Counted from the first letter of the stretch, positions 43,695 through 57,766 are shown. The stretch is DNA of 64,000 nt from Isoetes taiwanensis (GCA_021234155.1 JAJEKV010000282.1:64001-128000), one strand, 5' to 3'. The notes: a model not told the origin generated them from the letters alone. Numbers and translations are program-made.

Positions 43695-46257
43695 TGTTGA
43701 AGGTGTTCCTGGCAAAACCTTCAACCTCAGTGGTTTAGAACCTCCAAGTTGCTTAAGGCAACCACTCTGAGTGCAAAAACTCTAGGGGTAATGCTCAAGA
43801 AATTGTTTGAAGCAGCTTTCCCCGAATGATAAAAAGTCTGCCTTAGAAAAAGCCTGCCACATGCACACCATTTGAGCTTTGTTCATGATTCTTGTTTGCA
43901 CAGATGCTCAACACCTATAATTGTCTAGCTGCAAAAGTCTGAGAGGTTTTGACAAGGCTAGATAGGCCAAATTATTGCTCCTGACCCAATCAATTTCTGG
44001 TCAATATCCCTGGCAGAGAGCTCAATTTATGATCTCGCTATTGGTAGTGGATTTTTAGTTTTGAAAATTTTGCCTACTACGAAAAATGCACGCACACAAA
44101 GGGCCTTGATGCTTTTTAGCGAGATAAATTCTAGATTTTTTCTTTTTGAATATTCTTTGGCTGACTGCTACAAAGTGTCAATAGTTGTGAACATAAGCCT
44201 ATTTATGGAAGTAATGCATACCAATTCTATTGTTCCTACGACTAGTATGCATGAGATAATAATCTTGATGCCCTAGGCACCTCTATGCCTCATTCTAATG
44301 CTTGATGCTGACTCCTGCTATGACAGATCTAGAACAGATAATTCAACCTTGTATTGATGGTTTAGAATAGCAAAGGGATTGTTTTACACTTGCATGAAAC
44401 ATCTTTGAGATGACACATTCATGATATTTAGGCTGTTAAGGTAAAAGATATAACAAAAGATATCTAGTGGCATTTGCTTCTTTGAGAATAGATCAACAAG
44501 TGGCACAAATATTCAACAACAAGGGTCGGATTTTCAATTAACTCAGGTACTCAAAAGCAAACAACATGAATCCCAAGCTCCGAGTCTTGGGCACAGGATC
44601 AAATAGGTAGACAATAAATCAATTCAAATAATTCAGTCAATAATTCGAATTGCAAATCAAGTATGGAGGTCAGAATCGAGCTCTAATCAATCAAGCCGGT
44701 CCTTCTTCAAAGCAAACAATCGCTTCTTCGCCTTAAAGCCCTCTCCTTTTCCTTCTGTTAAAAAGCCCCTTTTGTAGATGCTCTGTTCTGTTGCGTTCTT
44801 GATTAATTCCATTCAATTCTCTGTCTTTTTGCTTCCAATATGTGTTCTTGGCATTAAATAGGGTGATTCGACAGGTTTGAGGTATGATTGAACAGTTGGT
44901 TTGGCCGAATCGACCGGATCTTGGCGCTCTCAGGTTTTAGGGTTCTTGAAAATTCGAGCGATATATCCCACAGCCAGTTTTTGAATTGGCAGCTCAAGGT
45001 ATATAAGCAAAAGAAAATCCTTAATTTATAATAATTGCGTGCAATATCCACGTGGGATTCGGTACCTCCACCGCTCCACACGCCCGGATATTCCACGTGG
45101 CATGGGGAGATTGGCTGGGAAGAAAAATAGAATTGGGGGGAGGGGTAGATAGGAAAAAAAAATTTATTCCAAAGACTATTGCACGATTCCCTAGGAGGCG
45201 AATATAAGGATCAAGATAAATCAATTTTTCAAATTTCTTTTTTCCAAAGGGAATCTTTTTTTGTGCTCTAGAAGATTCTAGAATCTTTTTTGCAATAGGG
45301 CATTTTTGACTTTGGCTTAAACATGGCTGGGAGAATGATGTGGCATGTGAGAGTGGTGACAAGGCTAGGTAGACATGACATGGCAAATGGTGATGGTGAC
45401 GTGTCAATCAACTTGGCTTAGAAAATTCTTTTTAGTCAAAATTTCGAGTGATGTGATCATGATGTGTGTGACATGTGGATGGTGATGTGGTGGTGCTAAT
45501 GATGATGTGGCAAGGTGATGTGTCAGCTTATGGGTGCAATTTTAAGGCTTTTGACAAAGATTTAGAGTTTGAACATGGAAATGGAAGCATGACATGGCAT
45601 GACTAGAGTGGTGATGTGTATGGTGACTTGGCACTTAGAATGCACCCTTCATGGGTCAATTTTTGTAAAATGCAACACTTTGGCATTTCCTTAGGCAAAC
45701 TTGAGTTTTGAACGTTTCCGTTAGGGATTTTATGATTTTCCCTTTTCTTTGACTTTGATGTATGAAATGTTGACTTTTGACCACATGCATGACCAAGTCA
45801 AATGAAGTTTTAGACCTTTGAATGGTGAGGAAGTGGTGTAAGAAGTGTGTGGCATATGAATGGTTCTTGAAAGTGTAATTTTGAATCTTCAAAGCTAAGT
45901 TTGACTTGGAAAGGAATTGTAGGCATGGAATTCAAAATCTCATGGGTGTTTCATGGTGGTGGAAGGTATGGGAGATGTGGAATGGGAGTCAAACTGCACA
46001 AAGATGCCTAGAACTCAAATGATCACATACCAAGAGATGATCTTCTAGGTGTCTTCTTTTTCTTTCTCCTTTTTTCCTTTGCTTGATACTTCTTTTGCCA
46101 CTTTTGAGTGACCTGAGTCAATTGTCCTCTCCTTGCTCTTCAAGCTTTCAATGTATGCCAATAAAGCATTCTTCTAGTGCCTTGAAATTCAGATCAAAGT
46201 GTAAGGATTAGTCTTAAAATGTGCCTTGCTCTTCCATGCTGCCATAGCATGGCAGCA
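43695..46257 (-). repeat. 5' LTR of element B
   Basis: The inner end TGTTGAAGGTG directly follows the primer-binding site. The outer end is set at a 9-bp perfect hairpin (TGCTGCCAT, 3 nt, ATGGCAGCA on the minus strand; 46237-46257). The inner end also folds (GTTGAAGGT at 43696-43704 with ACCTTCAAC at 43717-43725). Much of it matches the element D LTR. AT-rich sequence near 45000-45030 could hold the TATA region. The outer boundary is inferred because no second LTR is present. Confidence 0.65.
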
Positions 46258-47413
46258 GCAGGAAGAAGCGATTAGGGCCAAAAGAAAAATTCAAAAGGGA
46301 AAAAAAATTCCTCAAACGTGTCACCCACAGCAAAATCAAAAAACTGTCAGATTCAACAATTTGATGCAAACTGCCAAAAGCTGTGGCAGAGACAGTGGGT
46401 GAACTAACAGAGATGCTGGAATTTGCCCCTTGCTTGCAGCTTTCGATCCAACAAATCTATGCTCATGGGATTCGCGGCTCAATGGGTCGCTCAAATTTGA
46501 TATGGCAGTGTCAATAAATTTGAATTCATTGTCGTATCTAATCCGAGACATCACTTGGGATCTGCAAACTTGAGGCAATTGTCGAATCTCATTTGTTGTA
46601 ATGCAAATTGTCGGAAGTCTGCAATGCCAAATCTCTGCCGACATAGATTTGCTAAGCTTCCTTTGCGGCACAATAAGAAATTTCATAGCGGCAGATTTCA
46701 AAAAAAAAAAAAAATTCAAACACAATTGATTGAGGACGAGGAGAATATAAGGATTTTTTTAGGCGGACAGAAAAAATGAAACTGCTTTATATATGTTTAG
46801 ATAGGAGCAATGTATCAAACATTATTAGCACCTATTGTTTAGTGTGGAATTTTAAATTCCCCCAACTACCAACAACTAGGGTGAAGATGAATGATGAAAA
46901 CCTATAGAAAATTCTATCTATCGAATTAAAAGACAAGAATATAATTCTTGGAAGTGTGCATGGATAATTAAAAGGCAAGGTTGCTACACTACGAGGCACG
47001 TTTTGATAGCATGGGGTGTGTGCATTGAGGAGCGTGGTGCCCGAAATTGATCCCTGGATTCTAGTATATTTCCTGATCCTCAAATTTATGATGCTTAATT
47101 GGCACACGTTGTGGCATAAGCCAAATGACGCCAGCATTAGCATCATAAATAGGAGCCGCACAATTTCCACGTCATCGAATCAGATTTTCCTTTACCCAAA
47201 GTACAAGAAGAATAATGATACAAGGGAATAGAGATCGGATTTGGGTAATAATTAAAAGATTTTGTGGTGATTAAGGTCCCGGCCGGCGTTGACGTTAAGC
47301 GCTTAAATGCTTTCCATTTCCATGGAGCATCAAAATCAAGCCGCCATGCCTTTCCTAGCTGCCGGAATTAGCGTCTCAAGCTTCTAATTTCAGTTTTACA
47401 AGCTTTAGCTGCC
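46258..47413. other. Upstream region of the HPt gene
   Basis: No coding region recognised. Contains an A15 run near 46700. The promoter and 5' UTR of the gene at 47414 should lie in the last few hundred bases; no element could be assigned. Confidence 0.4.
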
Positions 47414-48309
47414 ATGGACTTGCCTCTATTGCAGCAGCGCTACGTTGATTTTATCCACGCCCTTTTTCACGAGGTAAGCACAAATCGCAGAGCTTTTTTG
47501 GTTTAGAAATAGTTTCTTATTGTTAGGATGTACAGGGGGTTCTTGATGATCAGTTTACACAGCTTCAACAGCTTCAGGACCCTAGTAATCCAGGCTTTGT
47601 TGAGGAGGTTGTGGCATTGTTCTTTGATGACTCTCAGAAGCTTGTTGACGAATTGACGAAAGCTCTGTATGGCTTCTCATTCCTTTCGGCTAATCTTTGA
47701 TTCTTTGTGAAAATATTTTGTGTAATTGTGGTGTAGTGAACGGAAGCCTATTGATTATAAGCAAGTCGATGCTTACGTTCACCAGTTCAAAGGAAGCAGT
47801 TCCAGGTATTTATATCTCCCTAAAAGGTTTCCAATACTTTTAGCCTAAGTATTCACTCGTCAACACCTGCTTTATTATCAGCATTGGGGCTCAAAGGTTG
47901 AAGTCTGTGTGTGTAAATTTTCGAGTATATTGTGAAAACAAGAACTTAGAGGGGTAACTGTGGCTTCCCTTCTTCAGCTTGCTTCCCTTAAAAGTCTGGT
48001 TATTTGATACTTTGTTGAATCATATTAGGTGCTGGCAGTGCTTGCAGCAAGTGAAGCATGAGTTCTTCATTGTAAAAAACAGGCTAGAAGTTTTGCTTCA
48101 GGTAAAAACTCTCTGGATCTACCTATACACGTAATAATACTTCTTTATCCCTCTTTACCCTTTTTTATTCTTTAAATTATCTTTCTTAAATATTTCCATG
48201 ATTTTTAGGCCTTAACAACTCATGATTCCTTTCTCTATTGAATGATATGCAGCTGGAGGAACAGATTGTTGCATTAGGCGGTGAAGTGCCATATGTGTTT
48301 GAGCAGTAA
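47414..48309 (+). CDS. Histidine-containing phosphotransfer protein (HPt, AHP type), six exons
   Basis: Shuttles a phosphoryl group from hybrid sensor kinases to nuclear response regulators in cytokinin-type two-component signalling. Exons: 47414-47473, 47536-47666, 47737-47805, 47882-47953, 48029-48101, 48253-48309. All introns start GT and end AG, and the spliced frame is intact at 153 residues, the usual size for plant HPt proteins. It starts MDLPLLQQRYVDFIHAL. The signature VHQFKGSSSSIGAQRLK places the phospho-accepting His at residue 79 (47780-47782). The C-terminal helix (NRLEVLLQLEEQIVALGG) is typical. The conserved His indicates a true HPt rather than a pseudo-HPt. No lesion was seen; it is the clearest functional gene in the window. 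Confidence 0.93.
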
Positions 48310-51300
48310 ATTGGTTTTGGCCGGTTGTACAGTGTCTTGAAAGGAATTTTTGTCCAAGCCCTCAACTCAAATGCAGCTTACTGTCATCAAGAAATATTTT
48401 TGTTCACACACTTCATGGGACTAATGCAACAACAGACCAGTGCACTTCTCATCCTTCAAACTTGCCCTATGTTATAGGTTGGGTAGCCCCCGCTTTGGAA
48501 GTAGATTCTATATGAAGGGATGGGATTTAAATACGAACCTTTTCAAATATTGTACTCCATGCCATGTTCTTAATAATACATTGTGAGAAGAGACCATGCA
48601 ATCGTGGAAAACTGTACAACCAGTATTTTAAGTAAAAATATTTTCCAACGCTATGCCTGTTGCTTCATTGCTTTTCGCAGTCATCAATATTTAGCAGCTT
48701 GGGTACAGGATTTGGGTTAGCAAGGTATGGATTTGATGCAACATCTGGCTGGCAGTGTACAGGAATGAAGCGGTACTTACTAATTTCATTGATAAGCTGT
48801 TCTGATAAATTGCTTTACCATACTTTTTTTCTTTTGTCATTTTGCACTTGCAAATCCGAACGCTCTTTTTTAATCCTTGGGTCTTTCTAAGAGTATTAAT
48901 ATTTTATCTACCCACCAGGGGAAAATGGTCCATGGAGACAAAATCAACATTTCTTCGGAAATTTTCAAATGTGTAATAAAATTGTAGTTCATATGGTTTA
49001 TGATTGATAATTCTCGACCAATGAAGATAGATAGTGAAGATAACTTTGCTTTTATTAGCTTTTAGGTTTATGATTGATAATTCTCCATCAATAGTTGATT
49101 TATTAGTAACAACTCAATCTTTTCTTGAATATTAGTAACGACTCAATCTGTTGTTTTAGCATACACTCCTTAAAAAATGAGTTTCTCTGTCACCTTATAC
49201 ATGCAGATGGCATATGCCTTACCAATAATGTAGATCCTAGGCCCTTTTCTTGCCAAAAAAGGAAAAAAAAAAAACCTTCACATTTTTTTCCTCTTAATTT
49301 AATTTCCTTTATTCTATTTCTATTTTTATTAGGACCTCATCCCCACAAAAAAAACTATCTCCGCCCTATTTGGGCTAGAATTCATCGAAAATTGGAAACC
49401 CTTCCAAATTTCCAACAAACTTGGAAGGGTTTCCACATTTGAAGCCCGAAAGGGTTTCCACTAGGATATATATTTTTTTGGGTGGAATACGAGTGGCTAC
49501 TCTGTTTCTATAAGGTACACCAAGAAGCTTAAAGACACACCAAGTTTCTCTTTTACAAATTGCCTCAACAAGTAAAGATTCTTATGCAAGATAAACTCTA
49601 TTGTATTACCCCAGGGCTGGGGCTTTTTGTTTCAAGGCCCGAATTTTACATCCAAGCAATGATCTTTAGCGCTTATACGATCTTTTTGGATTGCCCCTGT
49701 TAAGGGGGCAATTCGTTAGGGGGAGGGTTGGTTTTGGCATATTCTGGCATATCGAGGGGTATATCGATAATGTCGCGGTGATATCATTCTTGATTGTTTT
49801 TCGGTGAAAAACTTTTTGGTTTTGCGTATGAATATCGCTAAGGTTTTCCGTGTTTTGGGCCAAATTATTTTTCGTGATCGGAAGCTTCGTTTTTTGTGAA
49901 AAACTATTGGTTTTTAACCTTTGGGCTAGAGATTCCTTTTTAGAATTTATCTTTGGGTTTTTAGTTTTGCTTTTTCTACACCTCTCTCTTTCATTTAAGG
50001 AATCTAGTAGCGGGCGTGGCTCAAAGCTTCAATCGGGTTAAGCAATTAACATCCTTGATTAGGGCTCTAATTGCTTTCAAAATGCTAAGCTGGGGTGCCC
50101 AAAATGAGAGAGATCCTTCATATCCGGGCGGATCCTTCATATCTAGGGCGGCAAGTCGCGGCAATCGGTCTGCATGAGATTTTTGGGAGGTTGCATGCGA
50201 TGAGCATGGTATTGATCCAACCGGAACTTACAAAGGTACCTCTAATCTTGACTTTGAGCGGGTAAATGTGTTTGCACTTTGTGCGAGATGCTAGTTATCA
50301 TACCTTTGCAACATGATACACAAAAACATTGTGGCGACCATCACATTTCATGGTTAAAATGGGAAAGGATCATATTTGTTGACCTCCAAGAAGGGTGTAG
50401 AAATTGACAGTGATAAGTCAAATGCTTTTATTCATTTCAATCTTTTTGTTGCTTGGCGAAGTATAATCATTCGTTTCGCCCAAAGGCTTGTTTGAGCAGT
50501 GTAAAGGCATTCGTTTTATGTCATTTGCACTTTATTTAGATTGCCTTTGGCATTTAGAAGGAAAAATCTTGAGCTCTTTTCTGATAAAAACAATTGTTGC
50601 ATTTTAACTTTACTTCACATTTCCGTCGCGTTGCAAATTTGGCAATACTTTCTACAATGCCTATTAGGTATGACACCCTTTATGCAGCGAAATACATTCT
50701 TCCTTAAATTAGTTGCAATACATTTGGGTATTAGGTTTCTACGAACTATATGGTTGCACACAAGATCGATTTATATATTTAATCGCAATTTTTTTAATTT
50801 CGCACTACATCCGGACTTGACAAACATCAAGGAGGAGAATTTATTACTTCATAAGTGATGTAGGCGCAATGCCTCATCTTCAAGATTTTGGATTAGAAAA
50901 GCTCGGCAAATTTTTTGATTGAGATCCACATTTTCATTATGCACTTTAGATATTTCCAAGGATTTTGAGTTCAGATCATTTTGTAACCTATGAATTTTCT
51001 CATCAAGGATGGTATGTTCTTCGACAGTTTTGCGTTTGTGCATCATATCATATCTCTTTTCATAACCATATTGTAGCTTATATTTGCATTGTGGTCCACT
51101 CGAGACTTCGCCTTTGGTGTCGATTGTGGGTTTGGGGCTTTCAAATGGAGGCATTTTTGAAGAATCCTTCCTAGAATAAGCATTTAGGCCCATTCATATC
51201 TATGTCGTTTCTTCCATCTTTGTGCTTTTGGATGTAAGGATATTGCCCTAAAACAAAGGGGCGGACTGAAGTCGTTATGGAGTGAGCTAAAGGCAGCCCA

Positions 51301-53690
51301 TCATCAAGAACAAAAGGTATAACTTGCATATTTGGAAGCATCTATTGCATTCCAACTGCGGGGCTTCTATTCATCCCGCAAGCTTACACCTTTCTACATT
51401 AGGTACATTGGGGCCGGGTTGTCTATTTAATATGGTGCATATTCTTTACGGATTAAAGATTTCTTCTTGATTGCCCATGTTTTTCAAGTTTCCACTTGGC
51501 TTCTCTGAGGGAAAAGTTGTCTTATTAGGCCATGGCGGTAGCACTATCTTCTTTATCATTGAGGGTTATTTCTTGTAAGGTACTTTCCCATTTGCCATGC
51601 TTTTCAACAGAGGTTCATATGCTTTAAAAAATGCTTTCGTCTTTAGTAGGTACTTTCTTACCTACGATATTGGTGAGTGTAGAGGAGAAATGTTTTCTTC
51701 CTTTGTACTCCACCGGTTTTGGATTTAAGCTCTTCTTCATTCAAGCATTGAATGATGCGCAAAAGTTAAAGAGACACACCTTTTATAGTGTTGCCTTGAC
51801 CTATATCTTCTAGGGTGAAATGAACTCTCTCATTGACCTTAATGACCTCTTCATTAAGATCAAATATTGTGAGCCTAGCTTGATTGCCTATGCTTACTTG
51901 GGGTCCTTAAATCCTTTGATTACCTGATTGCAATCCTCTCTCCTTTTCTCTTCAACACAATGCATTGGTTGCCACGGTTGTACCCATGCTAATCCACTCT
52001 ATGTACTTGGTGGGTAATTTTGGGATCTATTGATTTTGTCCCTTGTAATTCTTTTAAAATTCTCTTGATACCTTCCCTTGGAGAATCCTTATAATTCTTT
52101 GAGAAAAGCCTAAGAATCCAAAAGCTGGTTTCTCTATGCGTAGAACTGAAGCTATCTATGATTTGTCTATCCTCAAAAAACCATTACGGCTTGAATTTGG
52201 AAAAAATAAACCCTATATAGAGGGACGAAATTGGAATAAGAAATCCTATATACAAATTGAAAAAGGCAAACAACGAAGATGCACATTTTTTTCTTGATGT
52301 CGTTCATGCATATCCAACCATGCAATGAGAGACTAATTCAAGAATATTTTGATGTCAACAAAATGCATATTTAATTTCACCATGTTATTTTATTCAACTT
52401 TTGGCGGGAATATCAAATGCGTGTCTGTGTCCATATACAAGTTACACGGCTATTTTATCTGTTTCCGAATATCACATCCACACACAGTTTCTTTGCGGGG
52501 AGATTATTCAAATCTCGATGCGTTTTCGACCCCATTTTTGCGTTGCCTTTAGGTTATGTATGCCATGTTCACACTATTTAGATCTCCTTCTAAAATTCTT
52601 GGATGGGTACCATGGTCTATCTCATGTATTTGTGTTTCTTGACTATGAAATCGAGGACATTCGTATTGGCATACGTTGTTTGTTGACTTATTGGTAGTTG
52701 GAGCCACTTTGTAGGCCTATCCAAGTATAAGCCAATCCCTTGGTGATGATTTTTGCATCATTCATTTATGTTTCGAGAGGCAATAGCAATGTAGCTTTAG
52801 CCCATGCTTGGGATGCATTTGCAATCTACTATTCCAATTATGATGACCATCGCATTTCAACCAACGCTTTGCACTTTTTAGTTGGAAAAGAATTCATTCC
52901 CATCGTAAGTGTATGTTCACCTTGGCATTTTTCGAGCTTATCAATGTAATTTGAAAATATATATTGCTAATTCGCAGGATCACCATAATCTCATGTACAA
53001 TTTGTAGCTTTGGCTTCACAAGTTTTCAAAGGGGCTTGCATAGCTAATGCCCTTACCATATTACGCTTCTTGAAACATGTCGATAATTGTGTTTTCCCTT
53101 TCAGATTATGTGTTCTTTTGATGCATAAATTTGTGCAAAAGTTTCATGTTGCAATCTCGATTGATGCTTTTATCAACTCTAGAGTACTCGTTCATATATA
53201 ATTAGCTCAATTAGCTCATTTATGGTAAGTGTTTTTGTGCGGAATGACCAATTTGTGGACAAGCATCTCCTTAACTAGACATGCAAATAAATGCCTTTAT
53301 GATCATGTTGTGTAAGTTTGTTGCTAACACGGATCCCATTCTTTGTGACCCTATCACCCATGTTAAGTAAACTAGAAATGGGACAATAATCGGCAATAGA
53401 TCTTTAAATTACATACCATGTCATCAATATGACTAAACTTAATTGCACCATTGACTTCCCTTACCACCATGGTTTCCATGAGATCCTTAATGCACATAAC
53501 AATAGCCCTTTTAAACAATAGCCCTTTTTAAACATTTAATGTGTACTAATGTCACCAACTAGAAATACACGGCAAGTTTTGCCTTGTCAAATTCTTTAGG
53601 GCAATTCGAAGCGGTTTATAAATGTGCATGATTTGTTTCACATACTAAATTTATATGGTAGAGCAATATACTTTCGATATAATGTCGGAC
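48310..53690. other. Long AT-rich intergenic stretch
   Basis: The first ~300 bp is probably the 3' UTR of the HPt gene. After that only short ORFs with no recognisable domain. Probably ancient, unrecognisable repeats. One 14-bp hairpin is listed separately. Confidence 0.5.
49394..49434. repeat. 14-bp perfect inverted repeat
   Basis: GGAAACCCTTCCAA (49394-49407) and TTGGAAGGGTTTCC (49421-49434) flank a 13-nt loop; a further AAAGGGTTTCC follows near 49449. Confidence 0.85.
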
Positions 53691-53693
53691 CAA

Positions 53694-53945
53694 TTATGAA
53701 GAAGTAGGCGAGCCAAACGAGAAACTTAAGGCATATGATTTACCAACATAAAACAAAATCCAAACAAGAAAATGGCCCCAGATGTCTGTAAAAACAAACC
53801 ATTTGACGACTACTTTGAGATCGAGATCCTTCATGCCACAACCTCCCAAATGGGAAGCACATACAATTTCTCCCTTAAGGCCATTATCACACCATTTACG
53901 CCTTAACATATTAGACTTAGCTCTATTAAGACAATGTGATACCAA
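53694..53945 (-). mobile_element. LINE reverse-transcriptase C-terminal remnant
   Basis: The minus-strand segment reads LNRAKSNMLRRKWCDN, then VCASHLGGCGMKDLDLKVVVKW. This resembles the post-RT region of plant LINEs (consensus roughly W..vc.pk..GGLGl.dl...n.all.KW). Only about 80 residues are recognisable. Confidence 0.4.
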
Positions 53946-56900
53946 ATCAAAGTAGCAAGTCTTACCTTGCTAAAAGCCTTACAGTGTTCTTCTTGCTAGT
54001 TTTTTTATTTTTCCAAGTAATATATTTACAAGTATACACCATCTCAATCCAAGACTTGACAATGTAATTATGTTCATTTTATAGGGACGTTGATCAAATT
54101 TTATATTTAAGTGGATAACATGCTATATTCGGTGACATTTGCTTTCGTCGACCCTATGGTATCCAAATCAATTTTATGCCTTCATCTAAGGTTTGGTTTC
54201 CCATTATGGGCCTCCATCTATGGATTGAATCATTCTTAATTAATGCAAGTAATCCATCATGAACGTCTCTACGTGAATCCTCTAGAATCTCAAATTGCTT
54301 AACCACTTGCTATCCTAGGGCATGAGCATATCTTCATTACTTTTATGGTCTCAAGGACTTTGAACACACGACCCACTCGATGTTGTTGGTTTTGCATTTT
54401 TATTATGCATTTTGTAGTAGCATCCCCTACATGACTATATCATGCTAAATCTTCAACCCTCATATGTGTAGCTAATCTTTTGTTCGTATATTTGACCAAG
54501 CTTCTAGAAATGACATATAGACATGTAAAACATGCTTTCTAGATATGACCTTAATGTTTGTTCCTACTTATAAAAGCAAGGTATGTTTGTTACCCTTGGC
54601 GTGAATTCCAACAATAATTGGGCAAAACACCCTTCATATCTTGGCATTCCATTAATCTCTGGATAGGATTCTATCTAAAACACTATACTTCACACCAAAG
54701 CTCACTTTGTCTACCGATTTCATATGGGAATGGCTAATGGCCGACATCGTTCTTATTTGTTTCTAGTATAGATTACAATATGACTATTTAAAGTTCTTTT
54801 TTATATATCTAAGGATCAACTTGCATAATTTGATGCAGGAAAAGCAAAACATCCAATCCCTTTCACGGAAAAGCGACCAACCGTAATTTAATAAAAATAC
54901 TAATGGATTGATCTTTGTCTTGGTTGCGCATATGTATATGCTTGCTTTGATGCTTCAAAATGTGATACTTCGGCTACTTATATGACCACATTCTCTGGTA
55001 GCAAATATTGCTTTAACATGAACACATTGGAACACGAATTTGTTCATATTTTCCAAAAGATTGTGCTAAAAATACACCAATGTCCATGGGCAATGGGGCA
55101 ATCCCTAGTGCTTTGGCACCTTGTTACATGAATGTGCTGGCTTTGCAGATCCAGGTCCGTTTTGCAGATCCAGTTCTGCCCTTCACATTTGCAAGAGAGG
55201 CACGGGAGGCCAACCCAAATCGAGCGTACATAAAACCATCATCATCCCTCTCTCTATTTCTGCCAACGGTCCTTATCAAGGTACTTAATTACTCAAACTT
55301 TGTAAAAGCTCTTGCAAGGGACATTATTGGAAGTCCCTAGTGATTGGAACTTGTGCAACTCCATATATGTTGTTATGTTAACAAACTTTTGAAAAACCTA
55401 TGACAAGTTATCTTTTTCTTAAAGCCTCAGCGTCATAAATTTCCTATTAAGCATATCAAGTTAAGAAGTGTTCTAAACCTCATATATAATTTTCATGTAA
55501 ATGCCACATCTCTTTTTGAGATTTACCTTAATTGAACATGATATTTGAACTCAATTTGCTTGCTACAATTACACGAGCTTCATGCAATTTACCTTTCAAA
55601 TTGCTTACATTACTGCCTTTAGTTGTGTTTAAAATCCTTCACCAAATGCTTCAGCACTTCTAGATGATTGATGCTTTCTGCTTTAATATTATCACCTCCC
55701 TCAAAGTAATTCCGTAGTATTTTAGCTTCCAAAACATTTTTCATTATGCCTTTTCAGACTTGAAATCTAGCTTCAGCTTGAAATACTCCAATGCCACTTA
55801 GAAGTTATGACCCTAACTTGATTGTCATAGCTCTGTTAGAAATCATAAAAGCTAAATAGAAGAACAATTTATTGTATTGTAATCAAGTTAATAGTGAAAT
55901 GAAACTCTTAAGTCAATGGTCATAGCAATAAAGTCAACGACCATTCAAAGTGCATTGTCGGATATAGATATACTGTAGCAAGATATCTTTCAGAAATTCA
56001 TAAATAATATCTTCGTTACAACATCGTCCCTCCTAGAACTATACGAATCAATTTAACACGAGATGACACATTTAATTTATACTTGTTTCCATTTTATAAT
56101 CCATCTTCATAAATTGTGGAGCCAGTTTCGAGCTTGCCGATTTATTTCAGCTCCATGCTATTAGTCCATCTAGATTTTTCAATTATTTCATATATCAACA
56201 CATTAACTATTCTAGTTAATTCCAAATGTGCCCTAAAAAGGAAAATTACCTAGACAACTCATAGATGCAACGTAGGTAACTTTACAGATGCCATGAACAT
56301 TATATTTGAGGAGGCTATCTAGCAATGGAAATGGAGCAAGTTGTGGTCACAACGTCTGACAGGGCACATCCGTGTACTTATACGAATTTGGATATACGTG
56401 TTCATAAGTTGTCAATGAACACACTATAGTCACATGACTTGATGCTTCTTTATTGGTTTGACGAATAAGTTTCTTGAAGCTAACATTGTCACATTTGAAA
56501 TGTTGATATATCTAAGGGAAACATCTAAATGTTTAACTTTCCCCTTCATGAGAAGTGAGACTTATCCATTAGCAGTAGAATTAGTTAAAGCGGAGTTTGG
56601 AATCATCATGCCCTAGAGTTTCCATATGAATTAAATTTTGAATTCTCGGGTGACGTGCATATTTATGAGCGTGCCTCATTAATGGGCGGCGTCCGTCTAG
56701 AAAAGCGTGGTCCATTGAAAAGCGTGAATATTATAAATATTAAAACAAGGTGCTGTGCACAGAGGGTTGCCCTCAGTTTCTTGAGGGTGAAGTGGCCTAA
56801 ATCAAACCATGAAGTCATGTTTTCACAATCTATGTTTAAATTAAAGTAGACCCCTACCATGTTCTTCATCTACAAGCCCGTCCACAAGTGCCCCTCGATC

Positions 56901-57430
56901 GAATTATGTATATAACTGAGTAATTGTGTGTTCTAAAAATGTCTATATGTATTTTATGTCTTCCAGATACAATATTAGCACCTCCTAGTACTCACAATAT
57001 TTTAAGCTATAAGTCTTCATCTAAAGCACCGTTAAACGAGTCGCACCACGTGGATGTATTAGATAAGGAAATAAGCGTTCGACATGGAACATTTCTATAT
57101 GGTGTTTGTATGCAATATAAAATACAAATTATTTAACTACTATCATGATTGTAGAACTACGTATCTCACTTCCATATATACTTAAATTGGAATCAAATTA
57201 TTAGGGTCACAAAAGGCATATAGCAGATTGTGCAAGTTGAAATTGCCTTAACATAGATGATCCACAACATGGTGGGAAAGTTAGTTACATGAAGGTAAAT
57301 GTTATATGAATGCCGATACAAACAGTTCACTTAGAATGAGATTTTGCTTTTTTTACAATAACAACGAGGCATTTAACATGATGAGCACAGTAGTCACTGA
57401 TCCTGTAACAACATTCATGAAATTAAAGTT
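53946..57430. other. AT-rich intergenic region
   Basis: No gene supported. ORFs such as the one at 55080-55340 show no domain or splice context. Confidence 0.5.
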
Positions 57431-57461
57431 TTTAGCATGTGAAGGAGCCCAATCCAATTCG

Positions 57462-57766
57462 ATTCAATTCATACCTTTTGAGTGTTCCATAGCCATGGCT
57501 TTCTACCACCAAGACATCATCATGCTCTTTTAGCATCACAGATTCCCTTTCTTGCATCTCGGAGGACAGCCATAGTTTTAGGATGGATCTGGAAGGAAAA
57601 AAATCGCAATTTACAAAACTTGATACAAAACATGAACATGAATAAAATCTAGAAACAGACGTGATATTCACTACAGAGCCACTTTGCGTTTTCAAAGACA
57701 CTGTCAGTAATGCTCTTCTGCTGCTTCTTCATGGCATCAATCATATCATATCTGGAGTGACATAAT
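57462..57766 (-). other. Possible exon fragments of an unrecognised gene
   Basis: On the minus strand 57760-57660 reads SRYDMIDAMKKQQKSITDSV followed by FENAKWL, and a possible second exon starts after a TTTCCTTCCAG acceptor near 57590 (either HPKTMAVLRDARKGI or ILKLWLSSEMQERES). The amino-acid composition looks like real coding sequence, but I cannot name the protein or complete the gene. Confidence 0.3.

Larger units (their letters stand above)
38000..46257 (-). mobile_element. Ty3/gypsy (Tat-like) LTR retrotransposon, element B, 3' LTR missing
   Basis: Reads on the minus strand 5' LTR (43695-46257), primer-binding site, gag, zinc knuckles, protease, archaeal-type RNase H, RT, RNase H and integrase, ending WQQH-like near 38150. 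Clearly the same lineage as A and C and better preserved. No second LTR is found below 38000, so the 3' end is truncated. A 219-bp element sits in its RT. The lower boundary is approximate. Confidence 0.85.

Noticed and set aside
45021-45407. 128-residue minus-strand frame
   Set aside because: Inside the element B LTR; no domain.
52349-52949. Cluster of plus-strand frames
   Set aside because: No conserved motif, starts not in good context and composition equal to flanks.
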